Positions 1 through 6,967 of a DNA stretch of 21,981 nucleotides are shown here, in pieces. This DNA is from Bacillota bacterium (GTDB taxonomy: Bacteria > Bacillota > Clostridia > Christensenellales > UMGS416): assembly GCA_023409755.1 (NCBI GenBank), contig JAEYRA010000014.1, positions 1-21,981 on the forward strand, in the 5' to 3' direction. The notes beneath the pieces are model-generated. The model was not told where the DNA came from, searched no databases, and saw only the letters and a program-made list of their open reading frames with translations. Numbering within the stretch: position 1 is the first letter of the stretch; each line of letters begins with the position of its first letter. Both the position numbers and the translations under genes were made by a program.

Positions 1-757
1 CGTCCTGGGGCCGGCGGCGCTCGGCGATGTCCAGGTTGCTCATGATCTTGATGCGGGCGATCATCGCCGCGTGGGCGTTCATGGGCGTGGTCAGCACCTG
101 TATCAGCGAGCCGTCGACGCGGAAGCGCACGCGCACTTCGGTCAAGCCCGGTTCGATGTGGATGTCACTGGCGCGGGCGTTGGCCGCCTGCTCCAGCAGG
201 GAGTTGACCAGCCGCACGATGGGCGCAGCATTGACGCCATCGGCAAGGTCTGCAGCGTTCCCCAGGTCCGCTGCATCCGGCGTTCCTTCGCGTACGAAGT
301 CCTCCAGCGCACGGGTGGCCTGCTTGCTGCCGTAGAGTTTGTTCATCGCCGTGACGATGGCCGGGCCGCGAGCCAGCATGGGCTGCACATCCAGGCCTGA
401 GACCGTCCTCACGTCGTCGACAGCGACGATGGAGAGCGGGTCCTCCATGGCCACAAAGAGCCGGTTGCCCTCCCGTCGCACGGGCACCAGCGTATGGCGC
501 AGCGCAACTTGCGAGGGCACAAGCTGTTCCAGTTCCGCAGGGATGGATACCGTGTTGAGGTCGATGTAGGGGATGCCAAGCTGGAATTCCAGCATTTCAG
601 TGATCTGCTGCTCAGTGACCCACTGGCGCTCCTTCAGGATATCACCAATGCGCCTGCCGTTCTCCTTTTGCAGGGCAAGGGCTTCGTCCAGCTGGCCGCG
701 GGTGATGAGACGGGCATCCACCAGCATCTCCCCCAAGAACCTTGGGCGAACTGCCAT
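1..757 (-). CDS. pilB: Type IV pilus / type II secretion assembly ATPase PilB/GspE, N-terminal part (cut by left edge)
   Basis: This is the hexameric ATPase that powers pilin or pseudopilin assembly from the cytoplasmic face of the membrane. About 252 residues are visible; the C-terminal Walker motor lies beyond base 1. Residues ~6-60 look like an MshEN (GspE N-terminal) domain: FLGEMLVDARLITRGQLDEA, then a second half-repeat RIGDILKERQWVTEQQI. Residues ~150-252 begin the T2SSE core, with the family signature ASDIHIEP at 196-203 followed by VRVRFRVDGSL. The ATG at 757 lies about 24 nt after the predicted transcription start and has only a weak Shine-Dalgarno (AAGAAAG). It is the first gene after its own promoter, so other pilus genes may follow past the edge. 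PilB rather than GspE is preferred because Firmicutes usually carry pilB; the visible half cannot separate them. Confidence 0.9.
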   Translation of the reverse strand, partial: MAVRPRFLGEMLVDARLITRGQLDEALALQKENGRRIGDILKERQWVTEQQITEMLEFQLGIPYIDLNTVSIPAELEQLVPSQVALRHTLVPVRREGNRLFVAMEDPLSIVAVDDVRTVSGLDVQPMLARGPAIVTAMNKLYGSKQATRALEDFVREGTPDAADLGNAADLADGVNAAPIVRLVNSLLEQAANARASDIHIEPGLTEVRVRFRVDGSLIQVLTTPMNAHAAMIARIKIMSNLDIAERRRPQD

Positions 758-787
758 TCTATCACACTTTCTTGATGTTTGATGAAT

Positions 788-816
788 AGTATAGTACCTG
801 TTGTGGCGTATTTCAA
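788..816 (-). promoter_or_regulatory. Sigma-A promoter of pilB
   Basis: On the minus strand TTGAAA (811-816) is followed by a 17-bp spacer and TATACT (788-793), close to the ideal housekeeping promoter. The expected start near 781 gives a short leader of about 24 nt before the pilB ATG. Confidence 0.8.
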
Positions 817-835
817 TTGAGAAATGGGAAAACTT

Positions 836-849
836 TACACTTTAGTGTA
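836..849. repeat. Short palindrome TACACT-TT-AGTGTA between ABC operon and pilB
   Basis: Perfect 6-bp arms with a 2-bp centre, five bases after the stop codon of the last exporter gene and about 20 bp upstream of the pilB -35. The stem is too AT-rich and lacks a U-tract for a convincing terminator; an operator for pilB is possible but unproven. Confidence 0.4.
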
Positions 850-853
850 CCCT

Positions 854-1645
854 TTATGCGCCAACAGAGGCGTAGCGCGGCAGCCCCAGACGATAAAAGA
901 CAAGAAACGACACCGTTAGAAATAATGCGCCAGCCAGCGGCCACAGGAAGGCGGCTCCCATCGTCACGCCCTTCCCCAGCAGTGCGCACACCGGCAGGTA
1001 CACCACCGCCGCCAACGGCACCACATAGGTGAAGAACTTGCGGAAGGCGTCGCCATACACCTCCATGGGGTAGGCGGCAACGTAGACGCCGCCGTAGCTG
1101 ATGGCGTTGATCATTTCGATGGACTCGACCGAAAACACGCTCAGGGTGGCCTGCAGCACAAACATGCCGCCAAAGAGGAGGATGCCGCCACAGATGGCCC
1201 AGAGCAACAGGAGAACATGGGCCGCCGACCAGGCCACATTGACCCCGGCGAGGCCCAGTGCCAGCACCAGCACGCCTTGAGCCAGCCGCCCCACGCGGTT
1301 GATGCGGAACTCCGCCCCCAGCAATTGCAGCGGCAGCGGACGGGGCCGCAGCAGCATCCTGTCCAGCTCGCCGTTCTGGATGAACCGGTTGAAGATGTCA
1401 AATCCCCGCCAGAGCGTATCGGCCAGCGCGAAGGTCACGTTGACCAGGCCGTAGAGCACCATGGCCTCTGCCAGCGTCCAGCCGGGGATGTCTCCAAAGC
1501 GCTCAAACAATGCCCACAGCCCCAGTGCGTCCAGAATGTTGCCCAGGAACACGCCCACCGACACCAGCACGAAGTTGGCCCGGTACTGCCACTGTCCCTT
1601 GATGGAGAGTTTGAGGTAGATCCAATACATGCGGAGTGTTTCCAT
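854..1645 (-). CDS. ABC-2 type exporter permease, COG3694-like (second membrane subunit)
   Basis: A 263-residue integral membrane protein with about six hydrophobic segments, last gene of a three-gene exporter operon. After a short basic N-terminus (METLRMYWIYLKLS), helices run through the VLVSVGVFLGNILDALGLWALF region to the C-terminal FLVFYRLGLPRYASVGA. The motif NRFIQNGELDRMLLRPRPLP is typical of the ABC2_membrane_6 (DUF990) family, whose members pair with a COG4586 ATPase and a COG4587 permease. The ATG at 1645 is chosen because GGAGG sits just upstream across the stop codon of the previous gene, leaving a gap of two bases; this implies translational coupling. The same frame stays open upstream to 2659, but that extension overlaps the real upstream genes. 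The exported substrate is unknown. Confidence 0.87.
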   Translation of the reverse strand: METLRMYWIYLKLSIKGQWQYRANFVLVSVGVFLGNILDALGLWALFERFGDIPGWTLAEAMVLYGLVNVTFALADTLWRGFDIFNRFIQNGELDRMLLRPRPLPLQLLGAEFRINRVGRLAQGVLVLALGLAGVNVAWSAAHVLLLLWAICGGILLFGGMFVLQATLSVFSVESIEMINAISYGGVYVAAYPMEVYGDAFRKFFTYVVPLAAVVYLPVCALLGKGVTMGAAFLWPLAGALFLTVSFLVFYRLGLPRYASVGA

Positions 1646-1647
1646 GC

Positions 1648-2448
1648 TTACCCTCCCAGGATGCAGAGCGAACGAAGGTTGCGGTTCATGACCCAGCGGG
1701 CCAGCGCCAGAATGACGACCGTCCACCCCAGTTGCAGCGCCAGCACCGCCGGCCCCATGGCAGGGTCCAGCGCACCGGTCCACAGACGGCAGGGGAGGTC
1801 GGAGAGACCAGCAAATGGATTGAGGAACAGCAGGGTCTGAAGCCCGTCGGGCAGCAGGGGAACCGGCAGGATGTTGCCGGCCAGCAGCATGGTGAGCGTA
1901 CGAACCATGAGGCGGATGCCGTCGCCGGTGACAGAACGAAAGCAGACCATGGCCATGACGCAGTTGACTGCTGCCGACTGCACCGCCGCACCCAGGATGG
2001 TGACGGTAAACATCGCCCCACCCAGGAGCGTTGGCGGCAGAAGGCGGTAATCCCCCGGCAGCAGCATGGTCACCGGCAGCATGGGCAGCGCCCGCAGTGT
2101 CACCGCCGCCGCGCAGGCCGCCAGCGACCGCACGAAGTACTGCGCCAGCAGCGATGTGGGGCGCAGGAGGTTGTAGGCGATCTGCCCGGTGCGCACCTCG
2201 GCGTCCAGTTCCTCCAACCCCCAGGGCATCAAGCGCAGGAAGAGCTGGCCCAGCCAGATGTAACTGACGGCCTGTGCGGCGGTCATGGGCTGGTCGGCGC
2301 TGCCCGCGCGGAAGAATGCCAGTACAATCATCACCCGCGCGAAGCCAAAGACGAGCTGGGTGGACACGCCGGCCCAGGCCGCGGCGCGGTATTGCAGCCC
2401 CGCGCGGAACCGGGCCACGAACCACGACGCGGCTATCGAGGGGCTCAC
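1648..2448 (-). CDS. ABC-2 type exporter permease, COG4587-like (first membrane subunit)
   Basis: A 266-residue multi-spanning membrane protein, the first permease of the exporter. It carries the EELDAEVRTGQIAYNLLRP segment, which parallels the NGELDRMLLRP segment of the next gene, as expected for two halves of a heterodimeric channel. The start is a GTG at 2448 that overlaps the stop of the ATPase gene in a GTGA junction, with a G-rich ribosome binding site (GGGGGTGAGGC) directly before it. Its stop at 1648 almost touches the next start. The three genes are thus translationally coupled and probably make one complex. Substrate specificity cannot be read from sequence; related systems are mostly annotated as uncharacterised or multidrug-type exporters. 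Confidence 0.87.
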   Translation of the reverse strand: MSPSIAASWFVARFRAGLQYRAAAWAGVSTQLVFGFARVMIVLAFFRAGSADQPMTAAQAVSYIWLGQLFLRLMPWGLEELDAEVRTGQIAYNLLRPTSLLAQYFVRSLAACAAAVTLRALPMLPVTMLLPGDYRLLPPTLLGGAMFTVTILGAAVQSAAVNCVMAMVCFRSVTGDGIRLMVRTLTMLLAGNILPVPLLPDGLQTLLFLNPFAGLSDLPCRLWTGALDPAMGPAVLALQLGWTVVILALARWVMNRNLRSLCILGG

Positions 2449-3434
2449 GCCTCACCCCCGGCGGCCCGGGCGTAGAGCCGCGCGATGATCTCATCGACCG
2501 AGCCTTCCTCCACCCGGAACTGCCCGGGGGAGCCATGGTGGCCCAATGCCTCCAACAGCGCACCGGCCGAGAGCTTCTCGGGGTCGAAGCGCACGGTGGG
2601 GAGGTCCTCATCCCCCCATGCCGCGCCGGCAGGCAGGGGGCAGCGGGGGAAGGCGCCATCCTCCAGCACCAGCTGGCGCTGGGCTCCGGCGGTGCGCTTC
2701 AGCTCCCCGAAGCCGCCGTCAAACAGGAGCTTTCCTTGGGCGATGAAGATGACCCGGCCGGTCAGCGCGGCGATGTCATCCATGTCGTGGGTCGTCAGCA
2801 GCACCGTCAGCCCTTCCTCGCGGTTGAGGTCCTTGAGGAACGCCCGCAGTGCCAGCCGGCTGGGGGCGTCCAGCCCCAGCGTGGGCTCGTCGAGGAACAG
2901 GATGGACGGGCTGTGCAGCAGCGCCGCGGCGATGTCGCACCTCTGCCGCTGGCCCAGTGATAGCTGCCGCACCGGTTGGGAGAGCAGCGTCCCGTCGATG
3001 GCAAGCATGGCCGTCAGCCGCTCCAGCCGCTGGCGGTAGCGGTCGGGTTCCACCCGGTAGATGTGTTGCAGCAGGTCGAAGCTGTCACGCACCGGCAGAT
3101 CCCACATGAGCTGGGTGCGCTGGCCAAACATCACGCCGATGTGGGCCACGTGCTCCCGCCTCTGCCGCCAGGGTGTGCGGCCCAGCACCGACACCCGCCC
3201 GCCGGTGGGGGTGAGGATACCCGAGAGCGCCTTAACCGTTGTCGACTTTCCTGCGCCGTTGGGGCCGATGTACCCCACCATCTCGCCCGCTTCGATGGCG
3301 AAGTTCACGTCGCGCAGGGCGTCCACCGTGCGCACCTGCCGCCGCACCAGCCCCCGCAGCGCGCCAAAGCGCCCATCGGGTCGCACAGGCACGCGATACT
3401 GCATGCTGAGGCCGTCCACCTCAATCTGTGGCAT
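2445..3434 (-). CDS. ABC exporter ATP-binding subunit, COG4586-like
   Basis: A 329-residue nucleotide-binding subunit that hydrolyses ATP for the two downstream permeases. Visible motifs: Walker A GPNGAGKST at 57-65, signature LSLGQ at 158-162, Walker B ILFLDE at 178-183, D-loop after GLD, and H-loop TTHD with His216. The ~90-residue C-terminal extension after the nucleotide-binding domain, ending AAGGEA, and the insertion before Walker A (RFGALRGLVRRQVRTVDAL) are typical of COG4586 proteins. The start is the ATG at 3434, five bases after GGAGG; a GTG two codons upstream at 3440 would place that site inside the coding region. First gene of the operon, with a promoter about 50 bp upstream. Confidence 0.92.
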   Translation of the reverse strand: MPQIEVDGLSMQYRVPVRPDGRFGALRGLVRRQVRTVDALRDVNFAIEAGEMVGYIGPNGAGKSTTVKALSGILTPTGGRVSVLGRTPWRQRREHVAHIGVMFGQRTQLMWDLPVRDSFDLLQHIYRVEPDRYRQRLERLTAMLAIDGTLLSQPVRQLSLGQRQRCDIAAALLHSPSILFLDEPTLGLDAPSRLALRAFLKDLNREEGLTVLLTTHDMDDIAALTGRVIFIAQGKLLFDGGFGELKRTAGAQRQLVLEDGAFPRCPLPAGAAWGDEDLPTVRFDPEKLSAGALLEALGHHGSPGQFRVEEGSVDEIIARLYARAAGGEA

Positions 3435-3485
3435 AAGCACCTCCCATGGCGTCTATTTCGTTGTCTTTTTTTGGAAAGGGCGTTT

Positions 3486-3514
3486 AGTATAGCAGAATAG
3501 AATCGGACATGCAA
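3486..3514 (-). promoter_or_regulatory. Promoter of the ABC exporter operon
   Basis: Minus strand TTGCAT (3509-3514), 17-bp spacer, TATACT (3486-3491) with an extended -10 (TGC before the hexamer). The -35 is weak, so the extended -10 probably matters. Confidence 0.65.
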
Positions 3515-3588
3515 TCCCATTGTGGAATGGTTGGGAGGCCAAGGTGGCTCAATAGCCAAATTACGCCAGTACAGCCAGTTTCCGAAAG

Positions 3589-3617
3589 TGTTTTCCATGG
3601 GGTGGGCACACATACTA
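3589..3617 (+). promoter_or_regulatory. Possible forespore (sigma-G-like) promoter of lonB
   Basis: CATACTA at 3611-3617 equals the sigma-G -10 consensus of Bacillus; the -35 candidate TGTTTT at 3589-3594 matches poorly and the spacer is 16 bp. CATACT could also be a weak sigma-A -10. Bacillus lonB is known to be expressed in the forespore, which makes the reading plausible but not proven. Confidence 0.35.
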
Positions 3618-3646
3618 TCGTCGCCAGAAGGTACGGAGGAATGCCC

Positions 3647-5332
3647 ATGGAAGTGCTCATGATCGCAGTACAGCTCTTTTTCAGCATCGTCATTGGTGTG
3701 TATTTTATGTTTCAGCTCAAAAGCCAGCAGAGCACCCGTACGGCGGTGACCCACGACAGCCGCAAGGAGATGGAGAAGCTGGCGCACCTGCGGCAGATTG
3801 CGCTGACCAAGCCCCTGAGCGAGAAGGTTCGCCCCCAGCACATGCAGGAGATCATCGGCCAGGAGGAGGGCATCAAGGCCCTGCGGGCGGCTCTCTGCGG
3901 CCCGAACCCCCAGCATGTGCTCATCTATGGCCCGCCTGGGGTGGGCAAGACCTGTGCCGCGCGCCTGGTGCTCAGCGAAGCCCGGGCCAACCGCGCCTCG
4001 CCCTTCGGGCGGGAGTCCCGCTTCATTGAGATGGACGCGACCTGCGTGCGCTTTGATGAGCGAAGCATCGCTGACCCGCTCATCGGCTCGGTACACGACC
4101 CCATCTACCAGGGGGCGGGAGCCATGGGCGTGGCAGGCGTGCCCCAACCTAAGCCCGGCGCGGTCACCAAGGCCCACGGCGGCATCCTGTTCCTTGATGA
4201 AATCGGTGAGCTGCACCCCACCCAGATGAACAAGCTCCTCAAGGTGCTGGAGGACCGTCGCGTGTACTTTGAGAGCGCCTACTACAGTGAGAGCGACACC
4301 AACAGTCCCTCCTACATCCATGACATCTTCAAGAACGGGCTGCCTGCGGATTTCCGCCTGGTGGGCGCGACAACCCGCAACCCACAGGACATGCCGCCCG
4401 CCATCCGCAGCCGGTGCGTGGAGGTGTTCTTCCGCCCGCTGGAGGCTGAGGAGCTCTCGCAAATCGCCTGGGGTGCGTCAGCCAAGGCCGCCGTGCCGCT
4501 GGAGGAAGGCTGTGCCGAGGCTGTGGGGCAGTATTCGGCCAATGGGCGCGACGCGGTCAACATCGTGCAGATGGCGGCAGGCCTTGCCATGAGCGAGGGG
4601 CGGGAGTCCATCTCCATGGCGGATGTGGAGTGGGTGCTGAACAACGGCGATTACAGTCCCAGCCGCAAGGTAAGGGTGCCCAAGAAGCCGACCGTTGGCG
4701 TTGTCAACGGCATGGCGGTCTGCGGGCCCCAGCAGGGTGCGGTCATGACCATTGAGGCCATCGCCAGCCGGGTGGCGGCCGGCACCGGGCACCTCAGCCT
4801 GACCGGCGTGCTGGAGGAGGAGGAGATGGGCTCCCCCGGCCACATGGTGCGCCGCAAGAGTGCCGTGCGTGCCAGTGTGGAGAATGTCTGCACCATGCTG
4901 CGCTCCACGGTGGGCATCGACACCGCCGATTACAACATCCACATCAATTTCCCCGGCGGCGTGCCGGTGGACGGCCCCTCGGCGGGGCTCTCCATCGCCT
5001 GCGCACTTTATTCGGCCATCACCGGGGCGAAGGTTGACAATCTGCTGGCGCTGACGGGGGAGATGTCCATCCGCGGCGACGTGTACCCGGTGGGTGGGGT
5101 ACCGGCAAAGCTCAAGGCCGCCCAGGCTGCCGGGGCTGCCCGGGCCTACATCCCGGCCTCCAACTGGCAGCAGAACTTCGAGACCATGGGCATTCAGGTC
5201 ATCCCCGTGCGGCATTTCTTTGATATCCTGAGTGACGGCGGGGCCTTCCTGCCGGAGGATACGGCGCGTCCGGCCGCTTACCCAGCCACCGCGGCGTCGG
5301 TGCTCAGTGCCCGGGGCGAGCGGCCCCTGTAA
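3647..5332 (+). CDS. lonB: Spore-type ATP-dependent protease LonB
   Basis: A 561-residue AAA+ serine protease, close to the usual length of sporulation LonB (about 550). It starts with a membrane-spanning segment (residues ~4-23, IAVQLFFSIVIGVYFMF), followed by the AAA+ module with Walker A GPPGVGKT at 95-102 and Walker B ILFLDE ending at D184-E185. The C-terminal Lon protease domain has the nucleophile Ser445 in GPSAGLS and the catalytic Lys488, 43 residues later, the same spacing as in E. coli Lon. LonA-type N-terminal substrate domains are absent. Of two in-frame ATGs (3641, 3647) the second is seven bases after GGAGG and is preferred. The gene is transcribed alone, divergently from the exporter operon. 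In Bacillus this enzyme works in the forespore; the role here is inferred. Confidence 0.95.
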   Translation: MEVLMIAVQLFFSIVIGVYFMFQLKSQQSTRTAVTHDSRKEMEKLAHLRQIALTKPLSEKVRPQHMQEIIGQEEGIKALRAALCGPNPQHVLIYGPPGVGKTCAARLVLSEARANRASPFGRESRFIEMDATCVRFDERSIADPLIGSVHDPIYQGAGAMGVAGVPQPKPGAVTKAHGGILFLDEIGELHPTQMNKLLKVLEDRRVYFESAYYSESDTNSPSYIHDIFKNGLPADFRLVGATTRNPQDMPPAIRSRCVEVFFRPLEAEELSQIAWGASAKAAVPLEEGCAEAVGQYSANGRDAVNIVQMAAGLAMSEGRESISMADVEWVLNNGDYSPSRKVRVPKKPTVGVVNGMAVCGPQQGAVMTIEAIASRVAAGTGHLSLTGVLEEEEMGSPGHMVRRKSAVRASVENVCTMLRSTVGIDTADYNIHINFPGGVPVDGPSAGLSIACALYSAITGAKVDNLLALTGEMSIRGDVYPVGGVPAKLKAAQAAGAARAYIPASNWQQNFETMGIQVIPVRHFFDILSDGGAFLPEDTARPAAYPATAASVLSARGERPL

Positions 5333-5362
5333 CTCCACACAAACAAGCGACATCACAGCAAT

Positions 5363-5390
5363 GCGGCGGACCATATGGCCCGCCGCGTTT
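5363..5390 (+). terminator. Terminator hairpin after lonB
   Basis: GCGGCGG (5363-5369) and CCGCCGC (5380-5386) flank the self-complementary CCATATGG with one A/C mismatch. The following U-tract is short (GTTTCGTT), so termination may be partial. Confidence 0.6.
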
Positions 5391-5398
5391 CGTTGGGA

Positions 5399-5425
5399 AG
5401 ACAAAACGACGACCGCAGAGCGGCC
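5399..5425 (-). terminator. Terminator of the 5439-6353 gene
   Basis: On the minus strand GGCCGC-TCT-GCGGTC forms a six-pair stem (one G-U) and is followed by GTCGTTTTGTCTT. It is 13 bases after the stop codon. Confidence 0.5.
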
Positions 5426-5438
5426 GCCGTGAGGTGGT

Positions 5439-6353
5439 TCATTTGCCCAGAAAGTTGCGAGCCTGATCCATGATCGATGCTTTCTGCTTGTCGTCCATTC
5501 CGTTGAGAAGCCGCGTCACCGTGTCTTTCAGCCCGTCACCCTGGCTGGGCGGGCGTTTCAGCTCCAGCGGTCGGGGCGGGGTTGGGGTGTTCATCGCGCT
5601 CATATTGCCCAGCACGCTGCCCAGGTTCCCCAAGCTGCTGAGGGCGCCCAGCCCGCCGCCGGCGTTGCGCAGGCCGTTGACCATGCCCAGCACCTGGCTT
5701 ACCTGCCCCAGGTTGGACGCGCCAGGCACGTTGCGCCCCAGGGCGTTGAGGATACCCATGTGCCGGTCGATGGGTTTGGTGAAGGACGAAATCATCGTCG
5801 AGGGGTCTTGCTGTCCCAGGGAGCGAATCTCATCCGCCAAGCCCATGAGTCGGGCGGCACGGGCGGCCGACGCCCCCGAGCTGGCCGGGAGATAGCCCGA
5901 CAGGTCGTTGAGCAGGCTGCGCACATCGACCGGGGGCGCCGCGGGCCGCATCGGGCGTGGGGCGGGCTGCTCCACCGGCTGGGCAACCATCTCCACCACG
6001 GGGGCGGGCTCGGCCGCTGGCTGGGTGCGCTGGCGGTGCCGCTGGGCCGGCTTGGCAGGCGCGGGCTCCGGTTGGGGCACCGGTACCGGCGCGGGCAAGG
6101 CGGCAGGCGCTGCTTTTGCGGCAGGGCGGCTTCGCTGGGTCATGATCCCCCCACGACCCCGTTGCATGGCCCCCACCGCTACCACCAGCGGCAGCACCGG
6201 GATGCCCCCGCTGCCCAGCGACGGCAACAGGCCGGCCAGACCCTGCCGCTGCACGGGCCGTTGGGGCGGATGCGAAGCGGCCTTATGTACGACGCCTTCC
6301 ACGGCGGGTTTCTCATTCCCTCCCGGCAGCGCCGGATAGATCGTATCACTCAT
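5439..6353 (-). CDS. Uncharacterised Pro/Ala-rich protein with a C-terminal helical module
   Basis: A 304-residue protein of unknown function. From the N-terminus it has a short polar stretch, a moderately hydrophobic segment (GGIPVLPLVVAVGAM, residues ~49-63), a Pro/Ala/Gln/Arg-rich linker of about 80 residues (repeats of PAP, PVP and QPA), a helical part (VRSLLNDLSGYLP onward), a Gly/Leu/Ser-rich stretch (GGGLGALSSLGNLGSVLGN), and the end LLNGMDDKQKASIMDQARNF. That end resembles the C-terminus of the divergent gene at 6631 (QK..., R, L spacing). The ATG at 6353 has AGGAGG eight bases upstream; an ATG seven codons earlier lacks a site. The strongly biased composition means homology calls would be unreliable; a surface-, coat- or membrane-attached structural role is only a guess. 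Confidence 0.75.
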   Translation of the reverse strand: MSDTIYPALPGGNEKPAVEGVVHKAASHPPQRPVQRQGLAGLLPSLGSGGIPVLPLVVAVGAMQRGRGGIMTQRSRPAAKAAPAALPAPVPVPQPEPAPAKPAQRHRQRTQPAAEPAPVVEMVAQPVEQPAPRPMRPAAPPVDVRSLLNDLSGYLPASSGASAARAARLMGLADEIRSLGQQDPSTMISSFTKPIDRHMGILNALGRNVPGASNLGQVSQVLGMVNGLRNAGGGLGALSSLGNLGSVLGNMSAMNTPTPPRPLELKRPPSQGDGLKDTVTRLLNGMDDKQKASIMDQARNFLGK

Positions 6354-6388
6354 GGTTGAACCCTCCTGTTTCACACTGTCCCGTAGGA

Positions 6389-6397
6389 TATTCTATG
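6389..6397 (-). promoter_or_regulatory. Possible sporulation-type -10 (CATAGAATA) before the 5439-6353 gene
   Basis: CATAGAATA on the minus strand fits the sigma-K -10 pattern CATAnnnTA and partly sigma-E, about 36 bp upstream of the start codon. No matching -35 (AC or ATA) was found at the right distance, so this is a weak call. Confidence 0.25.
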
Positions 6398-6630
6398 CCG
6401 GGCCGCACCCAAAGGCCACAGCCTGTGTACAGCCGCAGGCGTGCGCAACGGCGTTTGCCTCCATAAAGTATCCGTTTTATGAGCATTGCTGAGCATTTGG
6501 GAAGTAGTATAGGGTGACTGTTTACCATACGCCGTGGTGCCTGGCCGCCAGGAGGGCATCGATGGATCATCTGTGGCAGACGCCCCGGAGCGGGAATATA
6601 GATGAAGTAGCAGCAGCGGGAGGTCGAACC

Positions 6631-6924
6631 ATGAAGGAAAAGAGCCTGAAGGATATGCTCAACAAAAAGGGCGGCACGCCGGACAAGATGACAGGCGACC
6701 AGCAGGCCCAGATGGAGTTCCTGAAGAGCAAGGTGGATCAATACAAAGACAAGGATGTGGGCGAACTCATGCGGGAACTGGATCGCCTCAAAGGCGACCA
6801 TTCTGTGCGTGACCGGGTCAAAAGCGGGGAGCTCGACTCCTTCGCCGATTCCCTCAAGCCCATGCTCAACGCTGGGCAGAAGAAGAAGCTGGACGAGTTG
6901 GTCCGCTACCTGCGCCGGGGGTAG
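6631..6924 (+). CDS. Small charged helical protein of unknown function
   Basis: A 97-residue, lysine- and aspartate-rich, cysteine-free protein predicted by eye to be almost all helix, with no signal peptide or membrane segment. Its centre reads KDVGELMRELDRLKGD and its end PMLNAGQKKKLDELVRYLRR, the latter similar to the end of the divergent gene at 5439-6353. The ATG at 6631 lies seven bases after GGGAGG; the open frame extends upstream without a ribosome binding site. It ends 43 bases before the subtilase and probably forms an operon with it, so it may be an adaptor, inhibitor or substrate of that protease (inference). No clear promoter was found in the 277-bp divergent region; TTGCTG with TATAGG at 16 bp near 6490-6517 is a weak candidate. 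Confidence 0.75.
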   Translation: MKEKSLKDMLNKKGGTPDKMTGDQQAQMEFLKSKVDQYKDKDVGELMRELDRLKGDHSVRDRVKSGELDSFADSLKPMLNAGQKKKLDELVRYLRRG

Positions 6925-6967
6925 GCCCGGCGGCCGCGCACCGCGGTTACATAGAGAGGTGATTTGC

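Noticed and set aside
836..849. Terminator for the ABC exporter operon
   Set aside because: Only six AT-rich pairs and no clean U-tract; kept as a palindrome of unknown role.
854..2659. A 601-codon minus-strand open frame that would make a giant fusion of the exporter permease
   Set aside because: Only its last 263 residues look like protein; the upstream part is a GC-driven shadow of the ATPase and first permease genes, and a good ribosome binding site marks the internal ATG at 1645.
3545..3558. Small hairpin TGGCT-CAAT-AGCCA between the exporter and lonB promoters
   Set aside because: Five pairs only, upstream of the predicted lonB start; likely chance.
3305..4462. A 385-codon minus-strand frame opposite lonB
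   Set aside because: Low-complexity His/Ala/Gly-rich translation without motifs; lies antisense to the highly conserved lonB and overlaps the divergent promoter region.
4478..5404. A 308-codon minus-strand frame opposite the LonB protease domain
   Set aside because: Antisense shadow of a verified gene with no ribosome binding site or recognisable motif.
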